From: Bemisia tabaci | Taxonomy: Eukaryota > Arthropoda > Insecta > Hemiptera > Aleyrodidae | Assembly: GCF_918797505.1 (NCBI RefSeq) | Contig: NC_092797.1 | Location: forward strand, 15,823,372 to 15,887,371 | Direction of reading: 5' to 3' | DNA: 64,000 nucleotides | Shown: in pieces, positions 36,938-48,469 of the stretch | Position numbering within the stretch: position 1 is the stretch's first letter | Layout: each line of letters opens with the position of its first letter | Notes under the pieces: generated by a model | Seen by the model: only the letters and a program-made list of their open reading frames with translations | Database searches by the model: none | Told to the model about the DNA's origin: nothing | Translations under genes and position numbers: made by a program

Positions 36938-37189
36938 TGCCGTACTAAGGAAAATCGCGGTTTGAGCATTCATCGTTGCCAAATTTCTTCCGAAAAAAAT
37001 ATTTATTTTTGGAGAAAGTTATGAAAAATTCTCCTCGAAACAAATACCTCAGGTTAAATTGCGAATAAAATAGGTACGTTTAAAAATTGACAAAAGAATA
37101 TTCACAAGACTCCCTGAAAATCCGTTTTTTATCCAACAAAATGCGGCAACGTCTGAAGGCTCATACGGCGTTCTTCTTTAGCACGGAAA
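36938..37189. mobile_element. CTGCCGTGC palindromic MITE, copy 5
   Basis: A more diverged copy: TTGCCGTACTAAGGAAAATC at the left, GGCGTTCTTCTTTAGCACGG at the right, with GTTGCCAAATTTC and GCGGCAACGTCTGAAGGCTC inside. Confidence 0.78.
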
Positions 37190-37311
37190 TATTGTGGAGG
37201 GTGCGCTAGAACTAATGCCACTTCGATCGCGTTCTTCTATCAAGCAGTTGCATAATCGCACTTTATCTTCGAAAGTATTAATAAAAGGGGAGCGCAACTC
37301 AAAAAATCCAT

Positions 37312-37534
37312 TACTGGAAAAAAACACTTTGGATCTAGAGTCCACTCTTAAAAACATCGACAAGAAAAAATACTCTTGATTCAATCAGATTTAAGCTTAA
37401 ATCAAGAACCAAGCCTCTTAATTTGAGCGGATTTCCTTTTGATTTAAGCTTAAATCTGATTGAATCAAGAGTCCTTTTTCTTGTCAATGTTTTCAAGAGT
37501 CTGGACTCTAGATCCAATGTGTTTTTTTTCAGTG
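37312..37534. mobile_element. CACTGG palindromic MITE family H, copy 2
   Basis: Close to the copy at 16080-16310, sharing CTCTTGATTCAATCAGATTT, AAGCTTAAATCAAGAACCAA and the T-run plus CAGTG end. The left terminus is TACTGG rather than CACTGG. Confidence 0.82.
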
Positions 37535-39253
37535 ATCAGTGTGAGTAAGAATAAAGATGCTATAATTTCTGACATTTAAATTGTATTTGAAAACTTTAAA
37601 TATTTTTCGTGGGAAATTTTAATATGTTTACGTCCATTACGTAGTTAGGAGTTTTACGGTATCCAGGGATTTATTATTGGGAGATCCATCGAACAAACAG
37701 CAGGATAACTTTCAATCAAGTAAAAGGCTCCCCAAAGATTTAACTCAGAGTAAAATGAATCGATAGATACAGAGCTATCAAAACTCCGGAAAAATATTTT
37801 GCTCCGACCGACATAATTTTCGTGAGATGAATCAGCAAAAATCTCGGTGAGTGCAAGTGAACTCAACGTCTTTTACTCCTCTGATAAATACACCCGCAAG
37901 TTGGCAGAAAGATGAACGGGTGCAAGGGTGGCATTTTGGTGGAGATTTCTTCGATTGACTCAGCGATCAAACGGAAAATAGACGATTTTCAACTTAAAAT
38001 TGGCCACACTGACAGCGGGATGGTCGATTTAACAACAAGAAAGTTAAGACATCAAACAGTTTCCCTCCAATATTGAGGTGAACGAATATACGAGTAAACT
38101 TTCAATATTTCTAGGTCCGTTACCTCCATTTAAGTTTTGTCAGGGCCTAGATAAGCATGCCTTCGGATAGCCGCTTTTCCGGGAGTGGTTTTAAACTCCA
38201 AACTTTTAAACAAATTCTAAGAATGAAAAATACTCCGCTTACGAGAAGTCAGATCTCGTTATTGTCAGAAACTTAGAAATAAGGAACTCTTGAAATGTTG
38301 ATATTAATTTCTGGCGAAAGAAGAGAATGCAAGGTGTAGGAAGTCTTGCAAAAATTTGCGCCGAAGAGTCATTTCTTAAAAATCAGATAATTCTCTAAGC
38401 TGAATGGAGAAATTGGCTGTAAATAAAAATGCGAAACGTTTAGTTAAAGTAGGGCTATTTTTATAATTTCAGGATTGAGGAAGTGGTGCGGCAGGTGAAC
38501 TTACATTTTAAGTAAGGGTTATTTACGAAGCAAAGGTTTCAAATAAGGCTCGGAGAAAGGGTGAAGGGTTAGGAAATCTTTAGCAGCTCTATTTTCATTT
38601 CGTAAATGGATAGATCGAACCACTAGATTGATCAAATTTGTTTAATGATGCGCAATTAGTCTTACAGATAACTACCCCAAATTGGGCGCTGGAAATTGCA
38701 TGAACCGTAATTGAAGTTCGTCTTTGCTCAATCAAGTGCTCAAGATAAAGCAGCTCCCAGATTATGGATAATGCATAATGACCTCTGACCTGAAATGCCA
38801 CTCGATTGTACCGTTTCACTAGCTCCTTGTAACGGTTGGTAAGTGGCGTTAATTCAGAGAGATCTCTCTTATGCTTTCCACATGAATCCGAAAGTCGTAA
38901 ATTGAAATAGTGAAATAAGAGTACCTTGTACATTGACGTGATAATCATGTGAGAAAAGTTATTATGAAAGGCTTGTCTTACGAAGTTATTTAATTAGCGT
39001 TCGTTCGTTGCTCCTCGAACAGGTATCTTGAACTCGAGCAAAATATTTATTTCTCGTTATTGAAGGTGCAATATTTCGTATGTATATGGAACAAGATAAT
39101 TGCAACCTACTTCTTCTTATTTCTGCGTTTTGGTTGTGTTTCAATAAGAATTTTCAAACTCTCAATACCTAGTAAAACTTTTTTCTTTTTTCGCTACTGT
39201 ACGATAATCAATGCATACATTCAGATTGGAAAGTTTTTAATTTTTAAGGTTAC
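37535..39253. other. Receptor intron, nothing recognised
   Basis: Holds a 117-codon minus-strand frame at 38595-38948. It has no kainate-receptor similarity, and the flanking exons already join without a gap, so I do not call it an exon. Confidence 0.5.
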
Positions 39254-39427
39254 CTTGATTAGACTAAGAAGACTGTGATTGGACGGCGAGGATGACCCAT
39301 CAGGCTGAAACCGCGCCATGTCTTTGAAGATTTCCCGAACTCCTACGTCCTCGGTATCAATAATTCTAAATGCAGTCATATTGACAAAATTGTACTTGAA
39401 GTCCTCTAAATCAAATGTTTCAATATC
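39254..39427 (-). CDS. Kainate receptor exon: amino-terminal domain, lobe 2
   Basis: Fifty-eight residues starting DIETFDLEDFKYNFVNMTAF, then RIIDTEDVGVREIFKDMARF and a Ser-rich loop GSSSPSNHSLLSLIK. The VNMTAFRI block, with an N-linked glycosylation sequon NMT, corresponds to the GVNMTGFRIL region of kainate receptors. The acceptor is ggtttgcag above 39427 and the donor gtaacc is at 39248-39253. Both ends are phase 0. Confidence 0.94.
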
Positions 39428-39792
39428 CTGCAAACCATATATACTTACTTTATTGGTACAATTTGGTTTATTGGTACTTTAAGACTATATACACAAATTA
39501 TTTATTAAGGAACATATTTTCGTATAGGCCTTGATCAATAGAAATCAATTATTTTTAAGGCCATTGTTTAATAGAACATAGAAAAAAATAAAAATATTCA
39601 TATGACTATCCCCCAAAAAAGGGACTATGGAAAATTTACAATTAAGATACTGATCAAGTGTTCAACGAATGTTTTGGTATAAAAATGATATGCCAAAGTG
39701 AGGTAGTGACGTTTTGAAGTATATAGTTTGAAAATGGCACTATCGAGAAACCGCCATTGAACTCTCACTGAATAAAAAGTGAAGTTGATTTA

Positions 39793-39950
39793 ACGTTCTG
39801 GATGTAAAAAAAAGTGTGCGAGAACTTAGAAAATGCTGAACTAACTGCTACAGCAGTCACTTTAGCAATGTCAGGATGTAAAACTAACTACCGTGGCGGG
39901 TAATTTAGCATTTTGTGAGTTCTCGCACTCTTTTTTTACATCCAGAATGT
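39793..39950. mobile_element. Palindromic MITE X
   Basis: GTTCTGGATGTAAAAAAAAG and TGTGCGAGAAC pair with GAGTTCTCGCACTC and TTTTTTTACATCCAGAATG. About 158 bases, in a receptor intron. Confidence 0.8.
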
Positions 39951-40445
39951 TCAATCAATTTAATTTTTTTCCTGTGATTAATTACTCATCTTTAGAGCCC
40001 AAAATTGTTGGATTCAATTCAGTGAAAGTTATTACCATCAATAAGATAAACGCAAAATTGTAATTTTTTCTTTTCTCTTTCTTCTTTCAATTTACGTTTC
40101 AATTCCGATTATAACGAGAGTATTTGAAGCATGATTTGATTTAATTGTGTCACCGTGAGGTATATTTGAAAAGCTCACATCGCAAGCCGTTGATCAAGTG
40201 GTCAGCCTAGTCTAATTCTCGGAGTTTACTCACTTTTATTTTTTGCATGATGACGAAATTAATTAACGTTTGCGTGAGTGAAATTTAATTCTCATCATAC
40301 CTATTATTCTGCTGCTATTTATCAATACAACCAAGATCATATCGCAGATTACTGTTATCTATCCGATTCAAGCATGTACTTATCCGTGTAATAGGGACAT
40401 TCATCATATTTTACCAGCACTCATGAAAGTTTCATTGTCAATGCT
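39951..40445. other. Receptor intron, nothing recognised
   Basis: AT-rich sequence without recognisable coding or repeat structure. Confidence 0.5.
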
Positions 40446-40453
40446 CTCTGGGT

Positions 40454-40618
40454 CAGTGGCGTGGCGTGAATTGCGATGTATCGATTGTTATGCCATTTAA
40501 ACCTATGGTAAAGAATCGATTTTTAAGGTGTTCGCTGCGAACACCCTGTTTATCTATCCTTTTCCATAGGTTTAAATTGAAGAACAATCGATAAATCGCA
40601 AAGGACGCCACGCCACTG
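40454..40618. mobile_element. CAGTGGCGTGGCG hAT-type palindromic MITE, copy 3
   Basis: 165 bases from CAGTGGCGTGGCGTGAATTG to CACGCCACGCCACTG, flanked by a perfect octamer duplication CTCTGGGT (40446-40453, 40619-40626). This is the clearest proof that the family inserts with an 8-base duplication. Confidence 0.95.
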
Positions 40619-40626
40619 CTCTGGGT

Positions 40627-41416
40627 ACCTGCTTGTGTACCGCCGCTCTCCCGAGCAAATATTGAATCGTTCGCATGGCACCCTATCATTCAATAATGTT
40701 ATTTATGTTTTAAACTCGATTAAAAGTATGCATGCAGGGGATATTTTGTTTCGATTTATATTGCGGTCATGTCTACAAGTAATTTAATTTGTTCCGGCGT
40801 GGGACATCTTTTTTGACGTTCAATGAATTGTATGGACCGATTATTGAAGGTAAAGTGAGGGGGTTTTTGATGGCTGATCATCAGTAAATGATCGTTTCCA
40901 TAACGTAAGAAAACTATTTGTTCTAAGCATTTTTTCTGTACAGGCTGATCCAATGAATTAATAGAACTACCGCGAAGGTGAGACATATTTAATAATAGCA
41001 GATGAATGCTCGAAAAGAAACATTTGACAATGGGTAAAATGTTTTATATTGATTATTTGGATCATTAATCGATTATAGAAACTTAATTTTTTCTAATCGT
41101 GCATACATTTTTACGTAGCCCTATTTAACACGTAGTGCGTAAGGTCTGAACTTTTCTGTTGATATAAGTGGTCAAATATATATGTCCTGATTTTATCTTC
41201 GCACATAATTTATTTTTACAGGAATACCATGAATTTCAGACCTTTGAAATTTTCCATTTTTAGTTTAATTTTAACAATATGCAATTTTTTTTATATAATA
41301 AATTGATATCCAGAACGTAAAAGTTTCTTGACATGCATACTATTTTATACTATACTTGAATGAAAAAGTCACTTTTATATAATTTTAGCGGCATGTACAA
41401 GAACAGATATACTCAC
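40627..41416. other. Receptor intron, nothing recognised
   Basis: AT-rich intronic sequence preceding the 54-base exon on the plus-strand map. No recognisable feature. Confidence 0.5.
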
Positions 41417-41470
41417 AAATGATGTAAATAGGTAGTGAAATTTGAAGTCATTCATTTGCAGTTGTAAAAT
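41417..41470 (-). CDS. Kainate receptor 54-base microexon, amino-terminal domain
   Basis: This exon is too short to stand out as an open frame. It encodes 18 residues, ILQLQMNDFKFHYLFTSF, which fill exactly the gap between the 42.3 kb and 39.3 kb exons. The corresponding stretch in other kainate receptors ends in a similar HYLFT/HYIFTTL motif. The acceptor is tatgttccag above 41470 and the donor is gtgagt at 41411-41416. Both ends are phase 0, so skipping it would keep the frame but delete a core helix and strand. Confidence 0.92.
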
Positions 41471-42185
41471 CTGGAACATACAAGAAAGGCGCAAATAATA
41501 ATAATAAAAAATAACTTAAATTATTACCTCATAATCTATGCCACAACCTACCATGGCTGCTACTTTTTCTTTAGAGTCTTCCACCTACTACTGAATTTCT
41601 CAGGCATAGGGAATAGGAATAGGGGCATTCTAGAGGGTCTTGGAACCTACGAAAAAAAAGTTTGCCCTCTTTCCTGCTGCACCCTCTTGAATCATTTTTT
41701 ATAACTTGAAATTTTAATATTTTTAAAGTCATGGAAAGTTCAACGCAAAAATAATAAAAGGTTACCATTTTATATGAGTTTTGGTCCATGATCGTCGCGA
41801 AAATTCATAAACGAAAAAAAATAGAAGAAAAATAAGGAGAAACAACCCGAAAATTTGGGGGATTAGAGGAGAAAAACAAGTTATAATGGAGAAAAATATT
41901 ATTGTGACTCACACAACCAGCTCTTGCAATCTGGCCGTTCAACCCATGGACAATGGACATGCACCCTGTACATCGTCACTTCTTTGGCATTAGGGCTCAA
42001 TTCGATTTCCGCATGAGCCCCAGAAAGCATGGATTTACACGTGAAATGAGGCTCACTTGAAAGTCGAGATACGCCATCTAGTTGGAGAGGCGGCGGTATA
42101 TGCACATTTTCATGATTCCGAAGAAATCCAATAAAAAAAGGACGAATTTCAGAGAAAAAAGGCAAGGTAGTGAAGAAATACTCAC
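41471..42185. other. Receptor intron with repeat family R fragment
   Basis: Bases about 41955-42075 resemble the family R repeat (GGGCTCAATTCGATTTCCGC, ATGAGCC, CATGGATTTACACGTGAAAT). Otherwise nothing recognised. Confidence 0.5.
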
Positions 42186-42361
42186 TCCGCGAAGAAATAA
42201 ATGCATATTCTCGGGCTTGGTGTCGATGAGTAAGTTGTGAATTTCCTTGCTTTTAATTTCCTTCAGAACGTCGCGGTAGGTCGCCGGCTCGGCCTGTCGC
42301 AGATGCAATTCCACGTCCCGTCGCCCCGGTGCCCTGATCAGCTCCCTGAGCTTCATCAAAC
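42186..42361 (-). CDS. Kainate receptor exon: amino-terminal domain, inter-lobe region
   Basis: The first two bases complete a Gly codon, and the exon then reads LMKLRELIRAPGRRDVELH, LRQAEPATYRDVLKEIKS and IHNLLIDTKPENMHLFLRG. The run LMKLRELIRAP corresponds to the LIRLQELIKAP block known in vertebrate kainate receptors. The acceptor is gatgtttcag above 42361 and the donor gtgagt is at 42180-42185. It enters in phase 1 and leaves in phase 0, matching the 54-base exon at 41.4 kb. Confidence 0.94.
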
Positions 42362-43030
42362 CTGAAACATCATTTTTAGTCGCTCCTTGATTTATTGACT
42401 CAAAGCTCCTTCCTGGAAATCAACCTCCTCGAGCAGTGTTTATAGTGAAAAGGAACCCACCTTCTTGGAAAAGGTGTGGTCTCCTCGTTGAGCGTGGTTA
42501 GTGGGTGGAGTAGGTTGTGAACTTTTGCCGGAGCGGAAAGTTCAACCGGTGCTTATAGCAAATGACTCAAAAATTACATGGAGCACCTTAAAAAGTGTGA
42601 AACTCACTCCCAATTTCAAAAGATGCGTATTTTGGCGTTTTTGAACTTCTCATTTATCAAAAAATACAATGACAAGGACATGCATTTGATCAAAATGAGC
42701 CACCCCAAGTTCTCAACTCGTTGTAAAACTCAAAATAACCGCCATCATGTGACGCAGATTGGTTTAGTTTAAAAGTATTAAAATTATAACACACATTTTC
42801 ACTTTACTGATTTTCAAGTTATTTTAAGATCGATTTTGAGAGAAACTCGGCATCAAGGAGTATTTTTTGACGAGGGCTATTTTTGACATGGAGTAGGAAC
42901 CTCTCGGCATAAAAAATTCAGCCATTCAACATTTGTAAACATGAAAGGTGATTACTTTATTTTAACGCGAAATGTCATTTGAGGCTATTTGTAACACTAA
43001 CATGGCATTTGCATTTTGAATTCGACCCCT
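42362..43030. other. Receptor intron, nothing recognised
   Basis: AT-rich intron between the 44.1 and 42.3 kb exons. No exon or repeat family recognised. Confidence 0.5.
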
Positions 43031-43263
43031 GCGGGCCGATTATTGAAACTGATCGATAAAGCGATAGACAATGGTTGGTTCCTATAGAATAAGGAAGAAA
43101 ATGATGGACTAACTGTTGGGTCTTTGGTGGGTTGCCGTTAGTTAGTCCATTACCTACCTCCTATGTCCATTGCCACCACCCGCTTCCACCAATAGGATCC
43201 CTCCGAATCCTTTTTGTCGTCTTTGTCTATAGCTTTATCTATAAGTTTCAATAATCGGCCCGC
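43031..43263. mobile_element. GCGGGCCGATTATTGAAA MITE family E, copy 1
   Basis: 233 bases with inverted ends GCGGGCCGATTATTGAAACT and AGTTTCAATAATCGGCCCGC. The centre has paired GATGGACTAAC and GTTAGTCCAT blocks around GGTGGGTTGCCG. It is followed directly by a 394-base segment shared with 49.7 kb. Confidence 0.85.
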
Positions 43264-43657
43264 TGCAGAGCTAATAGCACTTGAACTCAACATATCGAGA
43301 ATCCACTCTCCGTAGGTCGCGGTCGGACCAATATAAAACGCCTTCAAATGCGCGTGATACTATGCAACACACCAAAGTTGATATAGTTGTATTCTTAGGT
43401 TGGAACCTAACTCAAGTAAAATTCTCTTACAAAGAAGGCATGTCAGCCTGTTGACTGTTGTATTTCAAGTCATCTCGCATGTTGTATGCCTATTATTGCC
43501 CGGGACAAACATTTAAGCATTAATTCATTTAAAAAAGAAAGAATTATTATAATCGTTAATGTGGCCAACGAGAGAGGTCCACCTGAAGGAAAACTTGTTC
43601 TAGAAACTTGTACGCATTTTAAGCGCACCCGTTTTATGTGGGGAGAGGGAGTATTTT
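43264..43657. repeat. 394-base segment duplicated at 49717-50110
   Basis: Starts TGCAGAGCTAATAGCACTTG and ends about GGAGTATTTTT. Very high identity to the segment at 49717-50110, and in both places it lies immediately after a family E MITE. Contains CTAGAAACTTGTACGCATTT and a CCCGTTTTATGTGGGGAGA tail. Confidence 0.88.
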
Positions 43658-43966
43658 TCGAAAAGAAACTCAAATTTTAAGTCATATTCTCCAATTTTCA
43701 AAACTTAAAATGCTGTTTCCGCCCATGCTCGATTGATTTTTGTAAAACTCAGAATGAGAGGGTATTTTTTGGAATTAAACACGAATGTTTAGTCAAGGTT
43801 TCAAAAAAGTTATAAATAAAAGTTCTTAAAAGTCTTAAAAGTTCTATACTTAGGATAAAGAAACATGCGATTTGGAACGCACAAATTATCTGGTCAAACA
43901 TAATTGTCAAGTCGATCAGTCAAAAATACGCTAACTTCTTCTACGGTATAAGGGCGCAACGCTCAC
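43658..43966. other. Receptor intron, nothing recognised
   Basis: AT-rich intronic sequence up to the donor of the 44.1 kb exon. Confidence 0.5.
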
Positions 43967-44218
43967 CGTAATCTTGTTCGTATATGATGGCTACTTTGGT
44001 CCAGTTGAGATAACTCATGACATCTTGATAGGCACGATTCAAGAGTGACTGAGCTGGATACAGATTTACTGAGAGTTCCCTACTCTCCTCATCCAAGTCC
44101 AGTCGAGCCTCAATATGTGGTATATCTAGTGCATCGCATATCGAGTGGATATGTGCACCTAAAATAGGATCTGTCGGTCCGAATATCGCTTGTACTCCAT
44201 GTTGAACTTGGAAACACG
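43967..44218 (-). CDS. Kainate receptor exon: amino-terminal domain, lobe 1
   Basis: The exon opens with the second half of an Ala codon followed by CFQVQHGVQAIFGPTDP, then HIHSICDALDIPHIEAR, LSVNLYPAQSLLNRAY and WTKVAIIYEQDYG. The IFGP and SICDALDIPHI blocks are typical of the kainate-receptor amino-terminal domain (periplasmic-binding-protein fold). The acceptor is tggtttcag above 44218 and the donor gtgagc is at 43961-43966. Phase is 1 at both ends, so it joins exactly to the 45.1 kb and 42.3 kb exons. The composition is AT-rich compared with the S1 and pore exons of the same gene. Confidence 0.94.
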
Positions 44219-44977
44219 CTGAAACCACAACATAAAACTGATAGATTAGATATATTCTTTTAAATTATTGTCATACATCATTTGATGGATTAGCTGGATG
44301 TCATGGAACATGATTAACAGAATTGAAAAAAAAGCCTTACTACGAATTTGCAATACATTTTTGCGGCCGATTGAATCGGATTCAGCAAAAAGAAACCAGC
44401 GCAATTACAGTGCTGTAAAAATTTTGCTTCTTCATAATTATCTGAAAAATTTCCCAGAACAGCAAATCTTTTATGCTTTCTATCCAAGAATTGTCAATTT
44501 TAAAGGGAAATAATTCTGTAAATTTTAATACTGTGCATTTATGGAGTACTTTTAAAAGAAATGAAAAGGTTTCACAGTGTAACCGCGCCAATTGCTTTTT
44601 GCTAAATACGATCCAATTTATCGTCTTATCAGACTCTTCAACTGCCTAAAACGCAAGGTTGCTTCAGTCATTGCACGCCTGCACGACCTTTAAGGTATTA
44701 CGTACAGCATAAGATATCATTGATCTTTGTTCTTTAAATACAAAAAATTTAACGTCAAACATGAGAGTTGATGACTTTTAGGTAAACTATCAAAACCACA
44801 AGGTTAAATGACAAAGAGGTATTTCAAATCGCTCCAGAAAAAAGAAGAGCCTCTGTTGCCTGAGCCTTTGTGAGGATGCAGTGAATTTTTGAAGCATTCC
44901 TCTAAGATTCAACAAAACAAAAATAAGAGTAATTTCATTTCTAGCACCCTAAGAGGTCAGAATATTTGAAACGATAC
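44219..44977. other. Receptor intron with dispersed repeat L
   Basis: Bases about 44335-44635 contain an inverted copy of the repeat at 4550-5095 (shared, on the opposite strand, AATTATTTCCCTTTAAAATT and CTGGGAAATTTTTCAGATAA). Confidence 0.55.
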
Positions 44978-45139
44978 CTTTTTTTGATGCATGGAAACTG
45001 TCGTCGGTGGGCACAAATTGGATATCGTAAACTAGTTTTGAGTGCGGGAGTAAATGTTCGTCTCTGTTGATTTTGTCCACTGCATAGACGAAGGCATGCT
45101 CGGTACTTGAGTTCTTCTGATCCTCCGTGAATATTGCTC
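44978..45139 (-). CDS. Kainate receptor exon: start of amino-terminal domain
   Basis: This is the most upstream exon I can identify. It encodes the first strand and helix of the amino-terminal domain: GAIFTEDQ, then HAFVYAVDKINRD, LLPHSKLVYDIQ and DDSFHASKK. In kainate receptors this follows the signal peptide directly. The acceptor is ...tgcgcag just above 45139 and the donor gtatcg lies at 44972-44977. The exon starts in phase 1 (its first two bases complete a Gly codon) and ends in phase 1, which matches the next exon. The amino-terminal domain drives subunit assembly outside the cell. The exon with the initiator Met and signal peptide must lie above 45139 and was not found. Confidence 0.92.
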
Positions 45140-45727
45140 CTGCGCATACAATAAAAGAAGTGTTCTCAAAAAGTAAATAAATAAAAAAATGAATGAATAA
45201 TGAAATAAAATAACATAAAGTAAAGTGCAATAAAATATAATAAAATACAATGTAACAGAATAAAATAAAATGAATAAAATACAAATAGAATAAAATAATT
45301 AATATAAAATATAATAAAATAAAATAATATAAACTATAATAAAATAAAATAACATGATTTATTTAAAAAGAACCACGGAGTTTTGAGGGTCGACTACGAG
45401 AAATTCTTGAAATTTTAAAATTGAAGTCATACCTGTTACCCTGGTACCTTCTGAAATACGATAGCTAAAAACTTCGTTACTCAAAGGAATACAATAACAC
45501 ACATCGTTAACGTATATTCAATCACATAAGCAAACAATTTACAGATAAGCTAAAAAGAGGAGACAATTTGAATTGATCTGTCCTCTATTCAAAACTTTCG
45601 GTTTCGAAAATCACGGTTCCTCCATAAAATTTTACCCTGCGAATTTTGGTGTTTTTTTACCATGGTAAGTCACAGATAGAGGTTTCAATGCCCAAGTCTT
45701 ACCCTTGACTGTGTCGGAAAGCGTATT
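45140..45727. other. Sequence upstream of the first visible exon; AAATA simple repeat
   Basis: Bases about 45170-45360 are a degenerate repeat of AATAAAAT-like pentamers. The rest is not recognised. The signal-peptide exon of the receptor should lie somewhere above this. Confidence 0.6.
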
Positions 45728-45980
45728 CTGCCGTGCTGAGGAAGAACGTCGTATTAACATTTGAGAGTTGCCAAATTTCCTAAAATTTACCATGTAGTTT
45801 TGAGGAAAGTTATGAATGTTTTTCCTTGAAATTTTCAGGTATTTTCGATCAAATTGCTGACAATATCGTCTGAAAAATTTGAAACATATTTAAAAAGTTC
45901 ACCGGTAAATTCGGTTTTCATCGAGGGAAATCTGGCAACGCCTGAAGGCTCATACTGCGTTTTTTCCCTAGCACGGCAGT
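45728..45980. mobile_element. CTGCCGTGC palindromic MITE, copy 6
   Basis: 253 bases from CTGCCGTGCTGAGGAAGAAC to CCCTAGCACGGCAG, with perfect TATT duplications (45724-45727, 45981-45984). Confidence 0.92.
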
Positions 45981-46739
45981 ATTGCTGCTTCAACTCTGTC
46001 TCTTTGAATGAATAATTAATCGCATCTTCAGCTGAGCAACTTTGTTCATTTTTCAAGCGCGGATCTCGGATTTCGTCGGCTTGGGTGACATGAATGCCTG
46101 AAAAGTCTTACCTGAAACTTTCCGCCGCACATTGGATCGAGTTCGTCAGAGAGATTGAACATGAAATTTTTGACTTAAACTGCGAATTTTGATGTTCATT
46201 TCGTCAGATTTTAAATTTTAAGGGGTGCTTCTTGAAGAAAATTTCACAAATGAACCAATGGTGCCACTTTCAAAACCCCAAAATTTTATATAAACGGAGT
46301 TATAAGCGTTTAAAGTTTCCAAATTTTGTCCGACTTCTCTTATTGACTCGATCTACTGTCCGCCGTTTTCCACCCGCGTTCGGGAAATCACCGGATGAAA
46401 GTTAGACATAGTTCAGGAGGCAGCTTTAGCTTTTGAGACTCATCCGAAGTGAGCGAAAGGATAAATTTCCTTTTTTTTGGAGAGAGTAGCACGGAGAAAA
46501 ATGATACTGTTAAATCCTGCCCAAACTCGATGTGCAGATACGAGACCAATGCGATGATATATATTTTAGATAAATTTAGAATGCATCACCGGTTTGCGGG
46601 CATATAATATGCATTGTATTCGTATTGTGTATATTTGTTATGAGTCACTTCATCTACAATGTTACACAGTTTCGGTTATAGTTAAATTTTTGAAACAGGG
46701 ACAAAAGAAATCTTGAATGCCATGGCTGGACTAAAACTA
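45981..46739. other. Intergenic or intronic, dispersed repeat S
   Basis: Bases about 46135-46375 are the second copy of repeat S (also 34970-35215). Remaining sequence not recognised. Confidence 0.5.
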
Positions 46740-46911
46740 CAAGTGGCGTGGCGTGCTTTGCAATACATCGATTGATCGGCTATTTCAATTTATAAAAGAG
46801 CATCGATAAACATCATGGGTGTTCCTGTATACTCGACCTTGATAATCGATTTTTTACCACAGCTTCAAATAGGGGCTTATTGATAAATCAATCATTCACG
46901 CCCCGCCACTG
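46740..46911. mobile_element. CAGTGGCGTGGCG hAT-type palindromic MITE, copy 4
   Basis: Diverged 172-base copy, CAAGTGGCGTGGCGTGCTTT to CACGCCCCGCCACTG. The shared flank AAAACTA on both sides is a probable partly decayed octamer duplication. Confidence 0.82.
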
Positions 46912-48469
46912 AAAACTAAGTTTATGCGATTAAAATTCCCTCCTATTTCAATATTTAATTCAGTGAGCCTTTCCTTCCTTTATCAAATGTATGACGATAT
47001 TATCTGGAAAAATTTTAAAATACAAAAATTGCGAAAATTCGCAAATAACTACGATCGTACGCAGCAAACTCAGTGACCAATCAGCTTTGAAAATCTGAGG
47101 GAGAACTTTAAGATAATACGTAAAACATTTGCAAAGCCGCTGATATCCACCATCGATGACAAAATTCAAGCTTTTGATTTAACAAAAATACGTTGAATTC
47201 TAATTAGACTCTCACATAAGGTTTCAGGGATGGATTTTAAGTCTTGATATAAACTAAAGAGTAACCTTTTTATGTTCGGAGGTGAAAAGAATCAATGAAC
47301 GATAATACACAGAAAGATGAATCTATAAAAAGACGCTGCACTTCGCTGAGGTTACCCGAGGAGAGAACTTGCTAAAGTCCACAAAAAAAGAATACATCTG
47401 ACCTTCAATTCTTTTATATTCATGACTGAGAAACTCATACGGAAAAACATATTTATGGAGATCAAAACATACTGATGACAGATCCAAGATTTTATTGAAA
47501 ATGAGGCGATACCTTATTGGCTCGTGTTCTTGGAATCCGCACAATATATTATTTTCCCCCGGCGCACGGTTCGTTGTTTCCCAGACAAAAAAACGTAACT
47601 CCATTCCATGGTTGCAAAATTGAGAAACAATTAAATTTTTTACAGGAATGTGACTGCGTAATTAATGTCAAAGATGTTGCTGATTTTTGCGTGTAGGGGA
47701 AAATCATTGAAATATTCAGTCAGAATTGCCTAAAAGTTTATAAGTAAAAGAAAAATTCACCAACAGACAGGGTCAAATTTTATGCATTATTTTACATTCG
47801 TCTTCATAACAGTTTCTCGAAGAAAACAATTATCTAACCCCCTCTCAAGAAATAACAAAGTCTACGAGAGTAAGATTGCCCCATAAATCTGTTCTGGCGG
47901 ATTTAAAAAAAAAAATGTCCATTGTGTCCATCTGTGGTTTCTTCATGTCATGCCTTTGTGCTTTTTGAAAAAAGTTAGAGTGAATTTTTTCATAGCCGGA
48001 GGCAGCGTTCGGTGCGCAATTTGTTTTTTCTAAAGGGTTCGAATTTTTGGACAAGTATAGGCCTCGCTTCACGGGACGTTTTCATGAGATCTGTATCCCA
48101 CGAAATAGTCTCACTTCCAAAAACGGGACAAATATTGACGTATCCTATACCCAGCGGTGTTCTTGCACACCATGTAGCAAACCGAGACCAACTAAGATGT
48201 ATAAGAAGAAGAAGCGCAAGCAAATTATGTGATATTTTGTTGCTCACTCGATTGTTCGTGTTTGTTCCATTAAAATAATGTGTTAAATTATTCGTTGTAT
48301 TTAATTAATATTCATTACATCGCCAGTTTCCACTCAATTATTTTCCAACTCAAACTTGTCCCGGAGACGCGAGAGCCCTGTCCCGTGGAGATCCCCATGA
48401 TTCGTCCCCGAGATAAATCTCATGAATACGTCCCGTGGAGACAAGGTCATCCAAATAATATGTGACATA
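46912..48469. other. No gene recognised; dispersed repeat fragment
   Basis: Bases about 47590-47690 belong to the repeat also seen at 6535-6775. A minus-strand frame at 47990-48247 starts like a signal peptide (LLALLLLIHLSWSRFA) but has no convincing join to the receptor. Confidence 0.45.

Noticed and set aside
38595..38948. 117-codon minus-strand frame inside a receptor intron
   Set aside because: The flanking receptor exons join without a gap in homology, and the frame has no receptor similarity.
47990..48247. Signal-peptide-like start as first exon of the receptor
   Set aside because: The hydrophobic start is suggestive, but the only compatible donor is poor and the residues before GAIFTEDQ do not look like the usual first strand; kept only as a weak candidate.
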